A stretch of DNA of 64,000 bases from Sorex araneus (lineage: Eukaryota; Chordata; Mammalia; Eulipotyphla; Soricidae), in the NCBI RefSeq assembly GCF_027595985.1, contig NC_073302.1, forward strand, positions 170,054,034 to 170,118,033, in the 5' to 3' direction. Made by a program: the position numbers and the translations under genes. Positions 1 through 10,912 of this stretch are shown here, in pieces. Each line of letters opens with the position of its first letter. Position 1 is the first letter of the stretch. The notes beneath the pieces were generated by a model, which did not search any database, had not been told where the DNA came from, and was given only the letters and a program-made list of their open reading frames with translations.

Positions 1-262
1 GGCCTATAGTTTTTTTTTATCTCCTTAGCTTTGAAGAAATACGTAGAAAGACTCATTAGGAATTATTTTTCTGCTTTGTAAAAAGAAAACAAAACTATAT
101 GGTTGCATTTTACAAAGAGTTTTAAGGGCATCGGATTAACCAAAAATCAAATATAATCAAGTGTTTCCACTCTTTAATTACTGATAATTACAAACTGAAT
201 CCACATAACAAAATATGCATCAGATGTGACACAATTTTTTTTCCTCTAAAATCCACTTCTGG

Positions 263-460
263 GAGGCTGGAGCAATAGCACAGCGGGTAGGGCATTTGCC
301 TTGCACACGGCCGACCCGGGTTCAATTCCCAGCATCCCATATGGTCCCCTGAGCAACACCAGGAGTGGTTCCTGCATGCAGAGCCAGGAGTAGCCCCTGT
401 GCATTGCCAAGTGGGACCTCCCCCCCCCCCAAAAAAAAAGCAAAAAAAATAATAATAATA
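263..460 (+). mobile_element. SINE-A copy (tRNA-derived, A-tailed)
   Basis: The tRNA-like head carries an A box (TAGCACAGCGGG) and a B box (GGTTCAATTCC). The body ends in a C-run and then an A/AAT-rich tail. A 14-bp direct repeat, AAATCCACTTCTGG (249-262) and AAATCCACCTCTGG (461-474), flanks it as a TSD. The A-tail implies L1-driven mobilisation; that is family knowledge, not seen here. Confidence 0.9.
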
Positions 461-527
461 AAATCCACCTCTGGTGACTAAATTAATTTGGCAAAAGAAT
501 TATGAACTTCAAATAACCAAACAGAGT

Positions 528-769
528 CACTGTCACTGTCATCCCGTTGCTCATCGATTTGTTCGAGTGGGCACCAGTAACGTCTCTCATTGAGAAACTT
601 ATTGTTACTGTCTTTGGAATATCCAATATGCACGGATAGCTTGCCAGGCTCTGCTGTGTGGGCTCGATACTCTCGGTAGCTTGCCAGGCTCTCCGAGATG
701 GGAAGAGGAATCGAACTCAGATCGGCCATGTGAAAGGCGAACGCCCAACCGTTATGCTATCGCTCCAGC
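528..769 (-). mobile_element. SINE-B copy (tRNA head + RTE 5'UTR piece + RTE 3' tail)
   Basis: Read on the minus strand: a degenerate tRNA-like head, the RTE-5'UTR segment (CTCGGAGAGCCTGGCAAGCT type), then the RTE 3' end with a GACAGT-repeat tail. Its 5' end abuts a tRNA-Tyr fragment in the opposite orientation. The direct repeats AACCAAACAGAGT/TACTAAACAGAGT (core 516-527 and 820-831) enclose both parts, so the whole 528-819 unit looks like one insertion. Confidence 0.85.
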
Positions 770-819
770 CCTTCAATAGCTCAGCTGGTAGAGCGGAGGA
801 CTGTAGACTGTGTAGTCAT
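770..819 (+). pseudogene. tRNA-Tyr(GTA) 5' half with start of intron, retro-inserted
   Basis: Positions 770-806 match the first exon of a mammalian tRNA-Tyr: CCTTCRATAGCTCAGC start, D-loop GGTAGAG, anticodon stem ending in CTGTAGA with anticodon GTA. About 13 nt follow that look like intron. There is no second exon, T-loop or B box, so no functional tRNA can be made. The retained intron implies an unspliced precursor or DNA source. The first two bases (CC) overlap the reversed SINE-B 5' end, a 2-nt microhomology. The TSD copy begins at 820. Confidence 0.8.
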
Positions 820-899
820 ACTAAACAGAGTAAATGTATAAAAATTTCTGAAACCCAAAATAATTAAAAAGAAATTCAAATGCATTCTTTAACTATTTA

Positions 900-1315
900 T
901 TACCCAAGGGCAGTAGCAATAAGGGTCAGGAGGATTGGTCCACAGTTGGAAGACTGCCATGAGTAGGGCAGGGGGGAGGTGAGGAGGGCAGTTGGGATAG
1001 AGAAGAAGGGACCACTAGGACAATGATAGTTGGAGATGATCATTGATCATTCTGGACAAGAACTGAGTGCTGAAAGGAGATAAAGGGACAAACATGATAA
1101 CCTTTCAGTACCTGTACTGAAAACCATAATGCAAAGAGGGGGAGGGGGGAGGGAGGGAGAGAGAGAGAGAGAGAGCTACCTGCCATAGGGGCGAGCTGGG
1201 GGCAGAGGAGTGGTAGGGGGGAAACTGGGTCCGTGGTGGGAAATGTATACTGGTAAATAGACAGGTGTTGGAACGTTGCATGACTGAATCATAAACAACT
1301 GTGTATATCCCAGGA
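900..1315 (+). mobile_element. L1 3' end (5'-truncated)
   Basis: G-rich L1 3'UTR with a (GA)n patch at 1155-1174. It carries the shrew L1 signature also seen near 46.9 and 47.7 kb: 'gggaaa(t)gt...actggt', then 'ttgcatgactgaa', then 'aac...tgt'. The left boundary is uncertain. Confidence 0.65.
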
Positions 1316-1411
1316 AGGAGAGAGAAAGCTCTTTATATGAACACCAAAGTTCTTCATAGCATGATTCTCAATAGCCAAAGCTGTTCTCCACCAGTGTTCA
1401 TGCACAGAGGA

Positions 1412-1750
1412 ATGCTGTCCTGGTTAACTTTGTGCATCAACCCAACAGGACTATGGTGTGCCCAGAAATATGAGTAAGCATTAACCAGAAAGAAAAATTC
1501 AGCTGGCTAAGAAGAAAGGCCCACACTCTGTCTTCGGGCTATAGCATCAGTCTTCTCCCACCTTCAGACTCAAACTTGACAAAAATTTATATCTTTGCTT
1601 CACCTTAGTCTTGAGCCTTCATACCTGAACTGGACTCTCCAAACTATTGGTCTTTCCAGGTTGCCAGTTACAAATCTCAAAGCTTCTCAACCACCACACA
1701 GAAGACAATTCCTCGAGAAACTTTCTAAATAAAGATCCTAAATTAATAAA
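1412..1750 (+). mobile_element. ERVL-type solo LTR fragment (MLT2-like)
   Basis: The order of blocks resembles the ancient eutherian MLT2 LTRs: GTTAACTTTGTGCATCAAC near 1424, then 'ggactatggtgtgcccaga', repeated 'ttcagactc..aactt' modules, and a terminal polyadenylation-like AAATAAAGATC at 1727. I matched this from memory of the family; it is heavily diverged. Confidence 0.5.
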
Positions 1751-2065
1751 AGCAGGTCTAGAGGAAGAGAATGTTAGCGATGGGTTTTCCTGATTAGCTC
1801 TTCGGACTCTGTTCTAATCATCTAGGTTCTCCTTGAACAAAGATACCAACGACTCCATATCTAGTACTAAGGAGAGCACTGACGGTCGTGGTGATACGCA
1901 ACTACCTCCACCATATCTCCAGTAAACACATGTAAGAGAAGCATTGGGGAAGGCATCCATTTTGACTTTACGTGATAACTCACAAAAAATTGGAAAAGTA
2001 ACAAACATAATGATTAGCTAGCTACTCTACATGCCCCGGAATGTGGTGAAAGAAATGAATAAACT

Positions 2066-2256
2066 TGAGGCTGGAGAGATAGTACAGCAGGTAGGAAGCT
2101 TGCTTTGTACAAAGTTGACCCAGGTTCGATCCCAGGCACCAGAAACCCAGGTTCGATCCCTGCCAACCAAGCCTGCCATGCATGATTCTGAAGCACAGAG
2201 CCAGTAGTAAGCTCTGAGCACCACTAGGTGTGGCACAAATAAAAAACAAAAGAAAA
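2066..2256 (+). mobile_element. SINE-A copy with duplicated B box
   Basis: Older SINE-A copy. The 16-nt block ACCCAGGTTCGATCCC occurs twice (2118-2133 and 2145-2160), a 27-bp internal tandem duplication that doubles the pol III B box. Tail: AAATAAAAAACAAAAG. Confidence 0.8.
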
Positions 2257-2283
2257 GGGGGGTGGGGGGGAGGATAAACTCAG

Positions 2284-2451
2284 GGAGCTTGAGCGATACT
2301 ACAGCAGGTAGGGAACTTGCCTTGCATACAGCCAACCAGGTTCGTTTCCTGGCACTACATATGTGCCCCAAGCTCACTAGGCATGATCCCTGAGTAAAGA
2401 GCCGGGAGTGAGCTCTGAGCACTGCCAGGTGTGGCCCCCCAAAACAAAACA
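2284..2451 (+). mobile_element. SINE-A copy
   Basis: Diverged head (GATACTACAGCAGG A box) and A/C tail. A perfect 11-bp TSD, GATAAACTCAG, lies at 2273-2283 and 2452-2462. Confidence 0.88.
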
Positions 2452-2668
2452 GATAAACTCAGTAATTAGGTCATTAATATTATCAAATCATCAAGTACAG
2501 CATTCATGACCTGAGGTTTCTAGATGCACCTGAAGGAGGCCCTTCTCTCCCACAGGGCTGAGATGGCTGAAAATAAAACAGTCTCATTTTGCATCTGGCT
2601 GAATTCAAGCTGATCTACCAGTCAACAGGTGTCTACTGTGAAGATATTGAATGGGCAAAAAAGGCTCG

Positions 2669-2854
2669 TTTTTTGTTTTTATTTTTTTTTGTTTGGGGGT
2701 CACACCCGGCAATGCTCAGGGGTTATTCCTGGCACTATACTCAGGAACTACTTCTGGCAGTACTGAGGGGACAATAGTAGGATGCCAGACATTGAACCCG
2801 GGATGGCCGCAGGCAAAGCATGCCCCTACCCACTGTACTATCTCACTAACCCCT
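2669..2854 (-). mobile_element. SINE-A copy, antisense
   Basis: The T-rich block at 2669-2692 is the reversed A-tail. It is followed by the reversed body (GGGTCACACCCGGCAATGCT) and a degenerate head ending near 'actatctcactaacccc'. The open frames across it are incidental. Confidence 0.85.
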
Positions 2855-3377
2855 TCTTTCACTCGAAATGGAGACACATGAGAAGTTTTTGATGAAGCCG
2901 GGGAGATAAGTTTCTAAGTTACAATGTTTCTTTGCCAGAGGGGAAACAAATCTCCCTATGTGGTGATAGCTCTCTACACTCTGGAAGGAAATGACTCCTG
3001 CACTACCTGAGAAAATCAAAGAAAAGACAAAGCTGACTCTCCTTCAACCCTTCTTTGCTTTTAGATTTCCACATAAATGTAAGCCCCAGCAGGTCTCTCA
3101 AGGTGAGGTATCAAGTGTGAGTTATGAGAACATGTACAACACGCATTCTAATTTATACACACGTTACCAGTACTATGCGTAGGAATCAATAGTAAAGGTG
3201 TGGGATAACAGTGTAAGGAGCAATCAGTCTCGTTTATTCAAACAGGCTCACTAGATGGAGATTCTGCAATTTTCACGAAGCTCAGAGCCAGGAAGAGCTC
3301 TGACAGTTTGCCTGGTGATACAGCTAAAATATAAAATACAAAAGGTGTCCCAGAGTGAGTAAATTCCAAATGCCAGT

Positions 3378-3557
3378 TCTGGGGAACAGAGTGCTGGGAC
3401 AGGGGGTTAGGACACTTGCCTTGCATGGGGCCAACCAGGGTTTGATTCTCAATGTCTTGTACTGCCCCCCAAGCTCCTCCAGGAGTGACATTTGGGTACA
3501 GAGCCAAGAGTAAGACCTGATGACTGCCAGGTGTGGCCCCAAAACAAAACCAAGAAA
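3378..3557 (+). mobile_element. SINE-A copy, old
   Basis: Diverged A and B boxes. The 10-bp flanks CAAATGCCAG (3368-3377) and CAAATGGCAG (3558-3567) form a TSD with one mismatch. Confidence 0.82.
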
Positions 3558-3599
3558 CAAATGGCAGATCCGCTTGGCTTCATATCTAATTAATACAGA

Positions 3600-4600
3600 A
3601 AAAAAGATTCCAAGGACTATGAAGAATGTACTGTTGGACTAGATTTGCCATTGAAAGCTAGTCCGCACAATGGAATAATCTAGAACATAGTACAACTATG
3701 ATGAAAAACAATTTTTTAAGCAGAATGCTAACATCCATGAAGGGCTCTGTGACCACGTTTGTCTTATGCTAGACAATCCATTGGAAACCAAAGTCACTGA
3801 ACTGTGATACCCAAATGCCTTAGGAATCATCAGACCCCACAGTGGTGGCAGTAGCGGAGAGGCAGCATTTGCATACCAAAGTCAAGGTGACTCTGGTCCC
3901 CATCAAAACTAGCAGAGAGAAAGGAGCCAAAGGAATAGTGTGACTCCCACAGACCTATGGCACTGGCTATAGCACAAACCTAAGCACTGACCATAGAGTT
4001 TGTAGAACTGAAATGAACATGACTAATTTCATACACGACATGTATAAGCAAGAAAGTATTAGGTCAAATGAACAAAAATCTGGCCTAAATAATTAAAAAG
4101 AGCCCAGTTCATCCCTAGATATAATCCTATTAACAGACCTGGAAATCCTTAGGAGACAGGAAGGCCAGCACTCTTCCCTTAAGGAAGAATCCTAGTATTA
4201 AGTCAAAAATTATGCAATTAATCTTTCTCCACTATCCCTGTACCGCCACCTCCCCCTCCCCACCAAAAGAAAAAAACAGCCTTTTACTAAGTTAACTGCA
4301 TCCAGGAAAGTGAAATAATCAGATCTTTCAGGGAATCACAGTTGCTCTGAACTGACATTGATTGCAGGGAGCACCCAAAAGTCACTGTGGTTCATCAGAG
4401 CATGGGAGATCAGGTGATGAGTGGAGCTTTACTTGATACTCATCTCACCTGGGGCCACAGGGTTCCTGAGCTCATCCCATATAGTCTTCAGTTTTAGAGT
4501 GCATCAGTAGGAAAGACACGCCATAATTCCCACATTTGTTTCCTACCCTACAGAATGAAGACTATTATGGGAAAGACTGAGAGAAAGACACAAGAAGACT
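3600..4600. other. Unassigned, no gene seen
   Basis: About 1 kb of mixed composition with no convincing exon, RNA or repeat that I could name. Possibly very old transposon sequence. Confidence 0.4.
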
Positions 4601-4609
4601 TGACCTTAG

Positions 4610-4645
4610 AATAATAATAATATAATAATAATAATAATAATAATA
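4610..4645. repeat. (TAA)n microsatellite
   Basis: About 11 nearly pure TAA/AAT units directly upstream of the SINE-A head at 4646. Confidence 0.9.
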
Positions 4646-4800
4646 CAGATCAAAGAGATAGCTCAGTGGGTATGATGCTTGCCTTGCATGGAGCTGACCT
4701 GGGTTCAATCCCCGGTACCACATATGGTCCCCTGAGCACCACCAGGGGTGATCTCTGAGCACAGAGCCTTGAGCACCACTGGGTATCACCTCCAAAGTGA
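4646..4800 (+). mobile_element. SINE-A copy, old
   Basis: Head GAGATAGCTCAGTGGG and B box GGTTCAATCCC are clear. The body is short with a weak A-tail. This is the most tRNA-like diverged head in the window. Confidence 0.8.
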
Positions 4801-4844
4801 AAAAGTATAAAACAAAAGTGAAAAACCCCATTCCTAGAAGTATT

Positions 4845-5377
4845 CATGATCAGGATCATGAAATTCCATTAATCACTGATTTCTCGGGTGGGCTCAGTAA
4901 CATCTCATTTCGTCCTTTCCCTGAGATCTTAGAAGTTTACTCAGCCTGCCTAACGATGTTGCTCTGGGGGCTCTTCAGGGTCAGGGGAATGAGATCCAGC
5001 TTGTTACTGGATTTTGCATATGAATACACCATGGGAAGCTTGCAAGGATGTCCCATGTGGGCAGGAAACTCTCAGAAGATTGCCCATTTCTCCCAGAGGG
5101 AGAAGTAGACTAAAGATATCGCTTCTGAGAGCTTGCTTTTAAGTCTCTCTCTGGATGTTGGCCGTTGATGGGATTACACACACCTGGGTTCCTCTGCCGG
5201 TACCTTCATGCATGAGGCCTGTCTGAACGTGAGGAGAGGGGCCTCCAGCATGGCTGTAGCTAGGTTCCGATGGTCTTTGGCCGCCGGGAGCTCTGCTCGG
5301 GGTGGGGAGGGAAGCTGGAGCCCATCCCCTCCGAGGGGCCCTGGGAAAGACAGCCAGGCGTGCAGGCAAGAGACTCT
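4845..5377 (-). mobile_element. RTE-NA copy 1 (internally deleted RTE derivative)
   Basis: On the minus strand it begins AGAGTCTCTTGCC at the exact edge of a perfect 11-bp TSD, CTAGAAGTATT (4834-4844 and 5378-5388). It runs through a GC-rich 5' region (CTGGCTGTCTTTCCCAGGGC), an RTE-5'UTR-like segment (ATATGCAAAATCCAGTAACA...CCCCTGACCCTGAA) and ends in an RTE-like 3' tail with a GATCATG simple repeat. It has no coding capacity. It sits inside an old ERV pol fragment. Copies 2 and 3 are at 12773 and 61643. Confidence 0.85.
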
Positions 5378-5388
5378 CTAGAAGTATT

Positions 5389-5870
5389 ACAAAGATTAAT
5401 CAAAGGCCTAAAAGATGATCCCACCATTTCCATGCAGACTATTCAGAGACAGAACTTCAGAAAACGACAGTAGGTTACTGTTAAGCTGAACCAGGTGGTA
5501 ACTTCAAATGCAACTGTTGTGCCAGATGTGTTTTCACTGTTTGAGCAAATTAATACATCCCCTGGTACCTGGATTACAACTACTGATCTACCAAATGCCT
5601 TTTCCTCCATCAATGTCATTAAAACGCACCAGAAGCAGTGGGTTCCAGTCGCTTTTATCTTCACTGCCCTACCTCAGAGGTAGTCCTTCACTCCAATCCT
5701 GTGTCATACTTTAGTCCACATGGTTCTTTCTCTTCATAAAGTATTACTCTGCCTACTATATTAATGACATTACACTGCTGGGACCTAGTGAGCCAGAAGC
5801 AAAAACTCCTCTAAACAGACTGGTAAGATAATTTGTGTCTTGGAAGGTGTGAAATAAATCTATTTATTTA
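5389..5870 (+). pseudogene. Decayed endogenous retrovirus pol (reverse transcriptase) fragment
   Basis: Frames at 5495-5683 and the downstream 5700-5830 interval read as retroviral RT. One block has a TTDLPNAF-type motif (usual A-D-L-x-N-A-F pattern) and another has YYINDI where the catalytic Y-x-D-D would lie. A stop codon after 5680 and a missing Asp show that it is dead. RTE-NA copy 1 inserted at its left edge. The ERV class is not resolved. Confidence 0.7.
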
Positions 5871-5999
5871 CTCGGTTACCTCAAAAGTTGCTGGTTTTGC
5901 TTGGTGCAAGAGTAAGAGAGGATTCTGCACCAGATCCAGGCTGCTGTGTAAGCTGTTCTTTGCTTTATAATAGTGGTTGTTGTTTGCTAAGGTAACATA

Positions 6000-7275
6000 T
6001 TTTCAGTACTGTTAACATGTATAGTCTTGATGCAGTTAGCACACCTTCCACCACCAAATGCCGAGTTCTTTCTACCCCAGTACTCTCCACCAATACGCTT
6101 ATACCACTAGTCCACCTCTTCGTTATCTCCTGCATTTCCTCCAGCTGGGAATTTCTGCTTTGTAATCTAGGGTCAAGGGTTTTTCATCACTTGAAACCAT
6201 CTATTTAACTGTTTTATTTCTCCATAGATGAGTGAGATCATCTGGTATAAAACTTTTGCCTTCTGTCTCATGTCACTTAATGTGATACGTTCCAGATTCA
6301 TCCATGTTGCACCGACCTTAGAATTTCATCCTTTCTTAAAGCTGCATAGTATTTTGTTGTGTATAGAAGCCACACTTTCTTCATCCATTCACTTCATTAG
6401 ACATGTGTGCTGCGTCCACATCCTGACTACTGTACCATAAGCACAGCATTGAACACAGGTGTGTATACAACTTTCAGAATTAATGTTTCTTGGGCAAAGG
6501 ACAAGAAATGGCATTGCTGAGTCATGTGGAAGCTGTCTTCTTAGTTTGTAAATAAGTCTCTATATTGTTTTTCATAAAGGCTGAACCAGACAATGTTCTC
6601 ACCAATAGTGAAAAGGGGTTATTTTTATTTTAACTGAATCCCCACCAACACTGTTTCCAGTTTTTCTGCTTGGCATTTCCCTTATAAGAAGTGATGATGA
6701 ACACGTTCTCATATGCCTACTGTCTATTCAAATGACTTCTTTGGGAAGTGCCCGTTCATCACCTCTCCCCACTTTTCTGATGGTGTCACTGGTTTTTAGC
6801 TGCTGAGCTTTGTGAGTGCCTTATGTATCCTAAATATCAGTCCTCTTGTCTATTGCATTGCATGCAAATATTTTCTCCCGCTAATTGAGTGCCTTTTTAT
6901 TTTAGCCCATGTTTCTTTGGCCAAGATATTTAATGCAGTCTATTTATTTATTTATTTATCTCTGCCAATAAAACAAATCATTGAAGATACCTCTGAGGTC
7001 CATGTCCTAAAGAGTCCAGCCTGTTTCCCTCAGTGTCTTTTATGGATTCTGGCCTAATCTAGAGGTTATTAATATACTTTGAATTAGTTTTTGTGTACTG
7101 TGAGAGGTGTAGACTCAGTCTCTTTTTTTGTATGTACCTGTCAGTTTTCTCAACACTATTTGTTCAACATGCTTTCCTGGCTCCTCTTTCTATACCCACA
7201 ACTTGTTCCTGGGTTGATGGCCCAGCACATCTAAAGACATCAGAAAGAACACTGTTTGGAATCTTTGGCAGATAG
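6000..7275 (-). mobile_element. Old L1 3' portion, antisense
   Basis: The reversed sequence follows the order of the L1 ORF2 C-terminus and 3' flank. Examples are 'agattcatccatgttgc', 'cataaaggctgaaccagac...', 'ccaacactgtttcc', 'attgcatgcaaatattttctccc', and 'tactttgaattagtttttgtgta'. It is highly diverged, like eutherian L1M subfamilies, with many stops. Confidence 0.8.
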
Positions 7276-7402
7276 GTCCCTGAGTCAGAGTGCAAGACCT
7301 TATGATTTTGTAGCAAAGGCCAAACATCAATGGCAAATAACTACACTTTTTTTGAGAAACAACTTTGTCCTGCTACTGAACCTTAGTAGAAATTGAGGTT
7401 GA

Positions 7403-7600
7403 GGGGGCTGGAGCTGATAGCACAGCAGGTAGGGCATTTGCCTTGCACGCGGCCAACCCGGGTTCGAATCCCAGCATCCCATATGGTCCCCTGAGCACTG
7501 CTAAGTGTAATTCCTGAGTGCAGAGCCAGGAGTAACCCCTGTGCATTGCTGGGTATGACCCAAAAAGCAAAAAAAATTTTTTTTAATTAATTAAAAAAAA
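7403..7600 (+). mobile_element. SINE-A copy, young
   Basis: Near-consensus boxes (TAGCACAGCAGG, GGTTCGAATCC) and an A/T tail. A perfect 15-bp TSD, AGAAATTGAGGTTGA, lies at 7388-7402 and 7601-7615. It sits just upstream of an LTR. Confidence 0.92.
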
Positions 7601-7659
7601 AGAAATTGAGGTTGAATCACGAACTAACAAGATTTTACGTCATCTGAGCAACCCATCAT

Positions 7660-8701
7660 TAACTAGATGTAGGATAACATGGGATTGTGTTTCTAGCCTT
7701 GCTGCAGGGAATTTGGTTTACCTTAACTCAATGTTCTTTCTGTATGGACACAGGAAGACAGTTAATATGCTTTGTAACTTGGGAGCTGACTCCAATAATA
7801 TTTACTCCTGGGCATCTGCTTTCTCAACTCAGTTGTCCTTAGTTCCTAGCACCCCAAAAGGAGGGTCCCAACGAGGGATGGAATGAACCCAGGGCAAGCT
7901 GTGAGCTACCCTGGCATCTACATGGGCAGGCCAAAGCGCCACAATACTCAACTATAAGTTGAGAGCATGGTCATAGACAAATGCTGTCATGATCCAAAAG
8001 TAACGACAAGACTAGGACCCTGCTGGGGTTAGGAAGACTAACCTGACCTGAGAACTGTGGTCTGGAATATATAGTGAATATCCTCAGGAAGAAGCAAACT
8101 TTAAGTCTGATATATTTCTTACTGTGCTCATACTGAATGACATTGCTAGAAATATTAGAAATAAATTTACTATAACTATTTAAGCGGATTACTAGCTGAG
8201 GAAGGAAGAAAGGGACACACCCTGACACACCCTTATTTGGACCCCACCCTTGACCGGATCTCCCAGTAATCTCCTTAGATGAGATATTGTTACTCTCCTA
8301 GAGAAATGGTCTTACTCTTCTTTGTTGATTTGTTACTATTCAACCCACTTTTGTGTTACCGCCCTATGTAATTGCTATATAAACTAAGACTGTAAGAGAC
8401 AGGGGGAAGACACACCAAGAGAGGACATGGGAGAAGAACAGAGAAGACATAAAAGCAGGGCAGGAGACAGAAAAGAGACAGAAGAAGACACAGAAGAGGA
8501 CACATGGGAAGACACGGAAGCAAAGGAGACAGCAGAGACAGAAGAAGACACAGCAAGGAGAGGACAGAGACAGAGCAGAGTTAGAGAGACAGACAGAAGA
8601 GAGCACTGCGGTACACATAGAAGCAGAGCACAAGAAGGAGCCATCCCAATCTGGTCCACACACGGCGGCTTGAGAACACTGAATGTGAGCGGCACATGTG
8701 A

Positions 8702-8768
<67 letters not shown>

Positions 8769-8850
8769 GCCCCGAGAGCCTGGGGACAACAGAAAAACAC
8801 TTATCTATTGTCTCCCCCTCTCGCATGCGCCACCTTTGTAATTTTTTACA
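7660..8850 (+). mobile_element. ERV LTR (purine-rich family), copy 1
   Basis: The block order matches, in reverse complement, the sequence at 54.4-55.6 kb. Shared blocks include GGGCATCTGCTTTCTC, TTCCTAGCACCCCAAA, GTGAGCTACCCTGGCATC/GTGCTACCCTGGCATCG, CATAGACAAATGCTGTCATG and GACTAGGACCCTGC. A CTATATAAACT promoter-like TATA box lies at 8376-8386. A strongly purine-rich GAAGACACAGAAG region follows, then (GA)n. Two diverged dispersed copies with TATA and R-like segments suggest an LTR. The ends and class are not defined. Confidence 0.6.
8704..8766. repeat. (GA)n microsatellite
   Basis: About 31 uninterrupted GA units inside the purine-rich part of the LTR. It generates the spurious Ser-Leu and Glu-Arg open frames on both strands. 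Confidence 0.97.
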
Positions 8851-9230
8851 ACTGAATGTCATCTGATCTACAAGTCATAAGGGTGAGTATATACGTGAAA
8901 TATGGCGACTGGACCAAACAGGCTCCAAAGCTGTAAGCTATGAGGACATGAACTACGGTCTCCATCCCTGCTACCCTGCCTTTAGTTTATCAGTCTGCAC
9001 CTAAAAATCTCACAAGGAGCTTTTACAATCAGCTGCTAGAGAAAGAGATGGGTCTGGTATATAAATGGCTCTGGATAACATTCAGGCATTACCCCAGCTG
9101 GAAAACTGCAACCTTAGAGCCCCTTTCTCAGTCTTGACAATGATAGGCGGAAGTTAAAATAGCAGTCCTGGTTGCTGAGTCTGCTTGGTATGAAATATGA
9201 AAGAAATGTGGCCAGCAGGGTATGTGTATG

Positions 9231-9256
9231 TGCGTGTGTGTGTGTATGTGTGTATT
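9231..9256. repeat. (TG)n microsatellite, imperfect
   Basis: TGTGCGTGTGTGTGTGTATGTGTG tract next to the antisense L1. Confidence 0.85.
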
Positions 9257-9257
9257 T

Positions 9258-9875
9258 AAATTTTTTACTTAGGCACCATGGTTTATAATGGTGTTAATAA
9301 CAGCACTTCTGGCATAGGATATTCTGATTCTGAATGCACCACAGCCCATGTCAATCAGTGTCAACCCAACAATAGCCCGAGATTTACTACCAACACCTAC
9401 CCTTTCGCCTTAACTTTTTTTAAAAAATTTAACTACTATATCTTGGGACACATGTTTGCTACAGTATTCGTTTTTACTGTTTTGATGTATACAGTTACCT
9501 CACCTCTGGACCACTAAAGTGCCCAAGCCCCTAACCAATGTTCCTACGTTATCTCCAGTCTGCCTCTTCTTTTTCCCCTGCCCCACACCCCTTCTTCTTT
9601 GGCATTTTCTCATTTTTCTAATTCAGGGCCAAGGATTTGCCCACACTGATGCCTATTAATCCCTCGTCTTGCTACTACTTAAATGATTTTATGTATTTAT
9701 ACACAGGTTCTGGTATTTGCCCTTCTCTCTCTAGCGTACTTCATTTAACATGGCATCTGACAGATCCACCCAGTTGCAGTGAAATGTAGGATTTCATCCT
9801 TCTTTCTGGTTGCATTGTATTCCACTATGTGAAATACCATGACTTTATTATCTAGTAATTTGAAGTACAGCTAAA
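9258..9875 (-). mobile_element. L1 3' end, antisense
   Basis: Reversed L1 3'UTR and ORF2 tail. The 'cccaagcccctaaccaatgttcc' C-rich block and 'tttcatccttctttctggttgcattgtattccactatgtg' order are the antisense of the 'aatactatgcag' region seen in the 46-47 kb L1s. Confidence 0.7.
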
Positions 9876-10241
9876 CATATGGTTATGAAAGAATTTATGG
9901 TATTTGGTCAGTAGTTCAGCCAGAATGGTCAGGGACTTGGGAGGAACATGACTGGAAAATTAGTTAGAAGGAAATTGAGAGAAGTGTGTGGAGAGACAAA
10001 TGAGAGGGCAAAATACGTGACTACATTTGTAGCCCAAGATAGTATGTATTAAAGTGTGACCTCAAGAGAGAAGAATTTTAATAATCAGGCAGATAAGGTG
10101 AGCTGTTCTATAGACATTTGTTAGACTATTTTTTTCCAGAGACCCCTTGTCGTTTCCCAACTATGACTACTGAACTATGAACAAACTGGTCATGGTGATG
10201 AGGATGAAGATTACACAGGGGCTCAGCCAAAAGGCCTTCAC

Positions 10242-10700
10242 TCAACAACAGAGCCTAAATGGCTCCTGGCATTGCTGCCAGCAACCTCTCAGGGGAGCAG
10301 GCCCCCACTCTGCAATCAGTATGCCACCATAGCCCAGAGTCCCGCCAGCCTCCCACAGGCAGCTTGATTCCACCCACTCACTCCCATCACGAAAGGCACA
10401 GCACTTGGTTCCTATAGGAACAGACACTTCCCCAGGATATAGATTTGCCTTTCCTACATGCAATGCTTCTGCATAATATATACCACCTGTGGAGTTACAC
10501 AACACTTTAATATTGCCATGGTGTATAATACAAGCGTAACTTCTCATTGTGAAACATTTCACAGCAAAAGAAATGTAGCAATGGGCCAGGGTCATATTAT
10601 TCACTGATCTGGCCCTGTTCTCAGCAGCCCACAGCAGCCCATCTGACCGCATGGTGAATGCCCTTTTTATAGGCTCACGTACAGTGAGCTTGCAGATCAA
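10242..10700 (-). other. Unassigned 152-codon open frame, coding status doubtful
   Basis: This is an ATG-initiated frame outside any repeat I can name. The start context ACCATGC is acceptable and a TATAAAAAGG lies about 15 bases upstream of the ATG, too close to act as its promoter. The product has about 11 Cys, including CC near the middle and the end, a GGTLGYGG stretch and one N-x-T sequon. There is no signal peptide or membrane span. It ends in two adjacent stop codons and shows no visible splice sites. I recognise no family. It could be a decayed retrocopy, ERV piece or chance frame. Confidence 0.25.
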
Positions 10701-10912
10701 GTAGCAGCTTGTTGGACGGGGCTAGATTTTTTTCAGATGTTCAGATGTACTATTACACTGGTGTCCAATGCACAGCACTGTTTCTCCCATAAATAGGATT
10801 CACAGATCGAAAATGAAGGGTAAAAATGACAATGACACCACTTCACTACTATCCATAGTTAAAAAATATATCTATTGGGATTTTTTATTTTAAATGTTTA
10901 TATAGAAGAACT

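Noticed and set aside
8364-8862. Several 93-142 codon frames rich in Ser-Leu or Glu-Arg
   Set aside because: They are translations of the (GA)n tract and purine-rich LTR segment in several frames at once.
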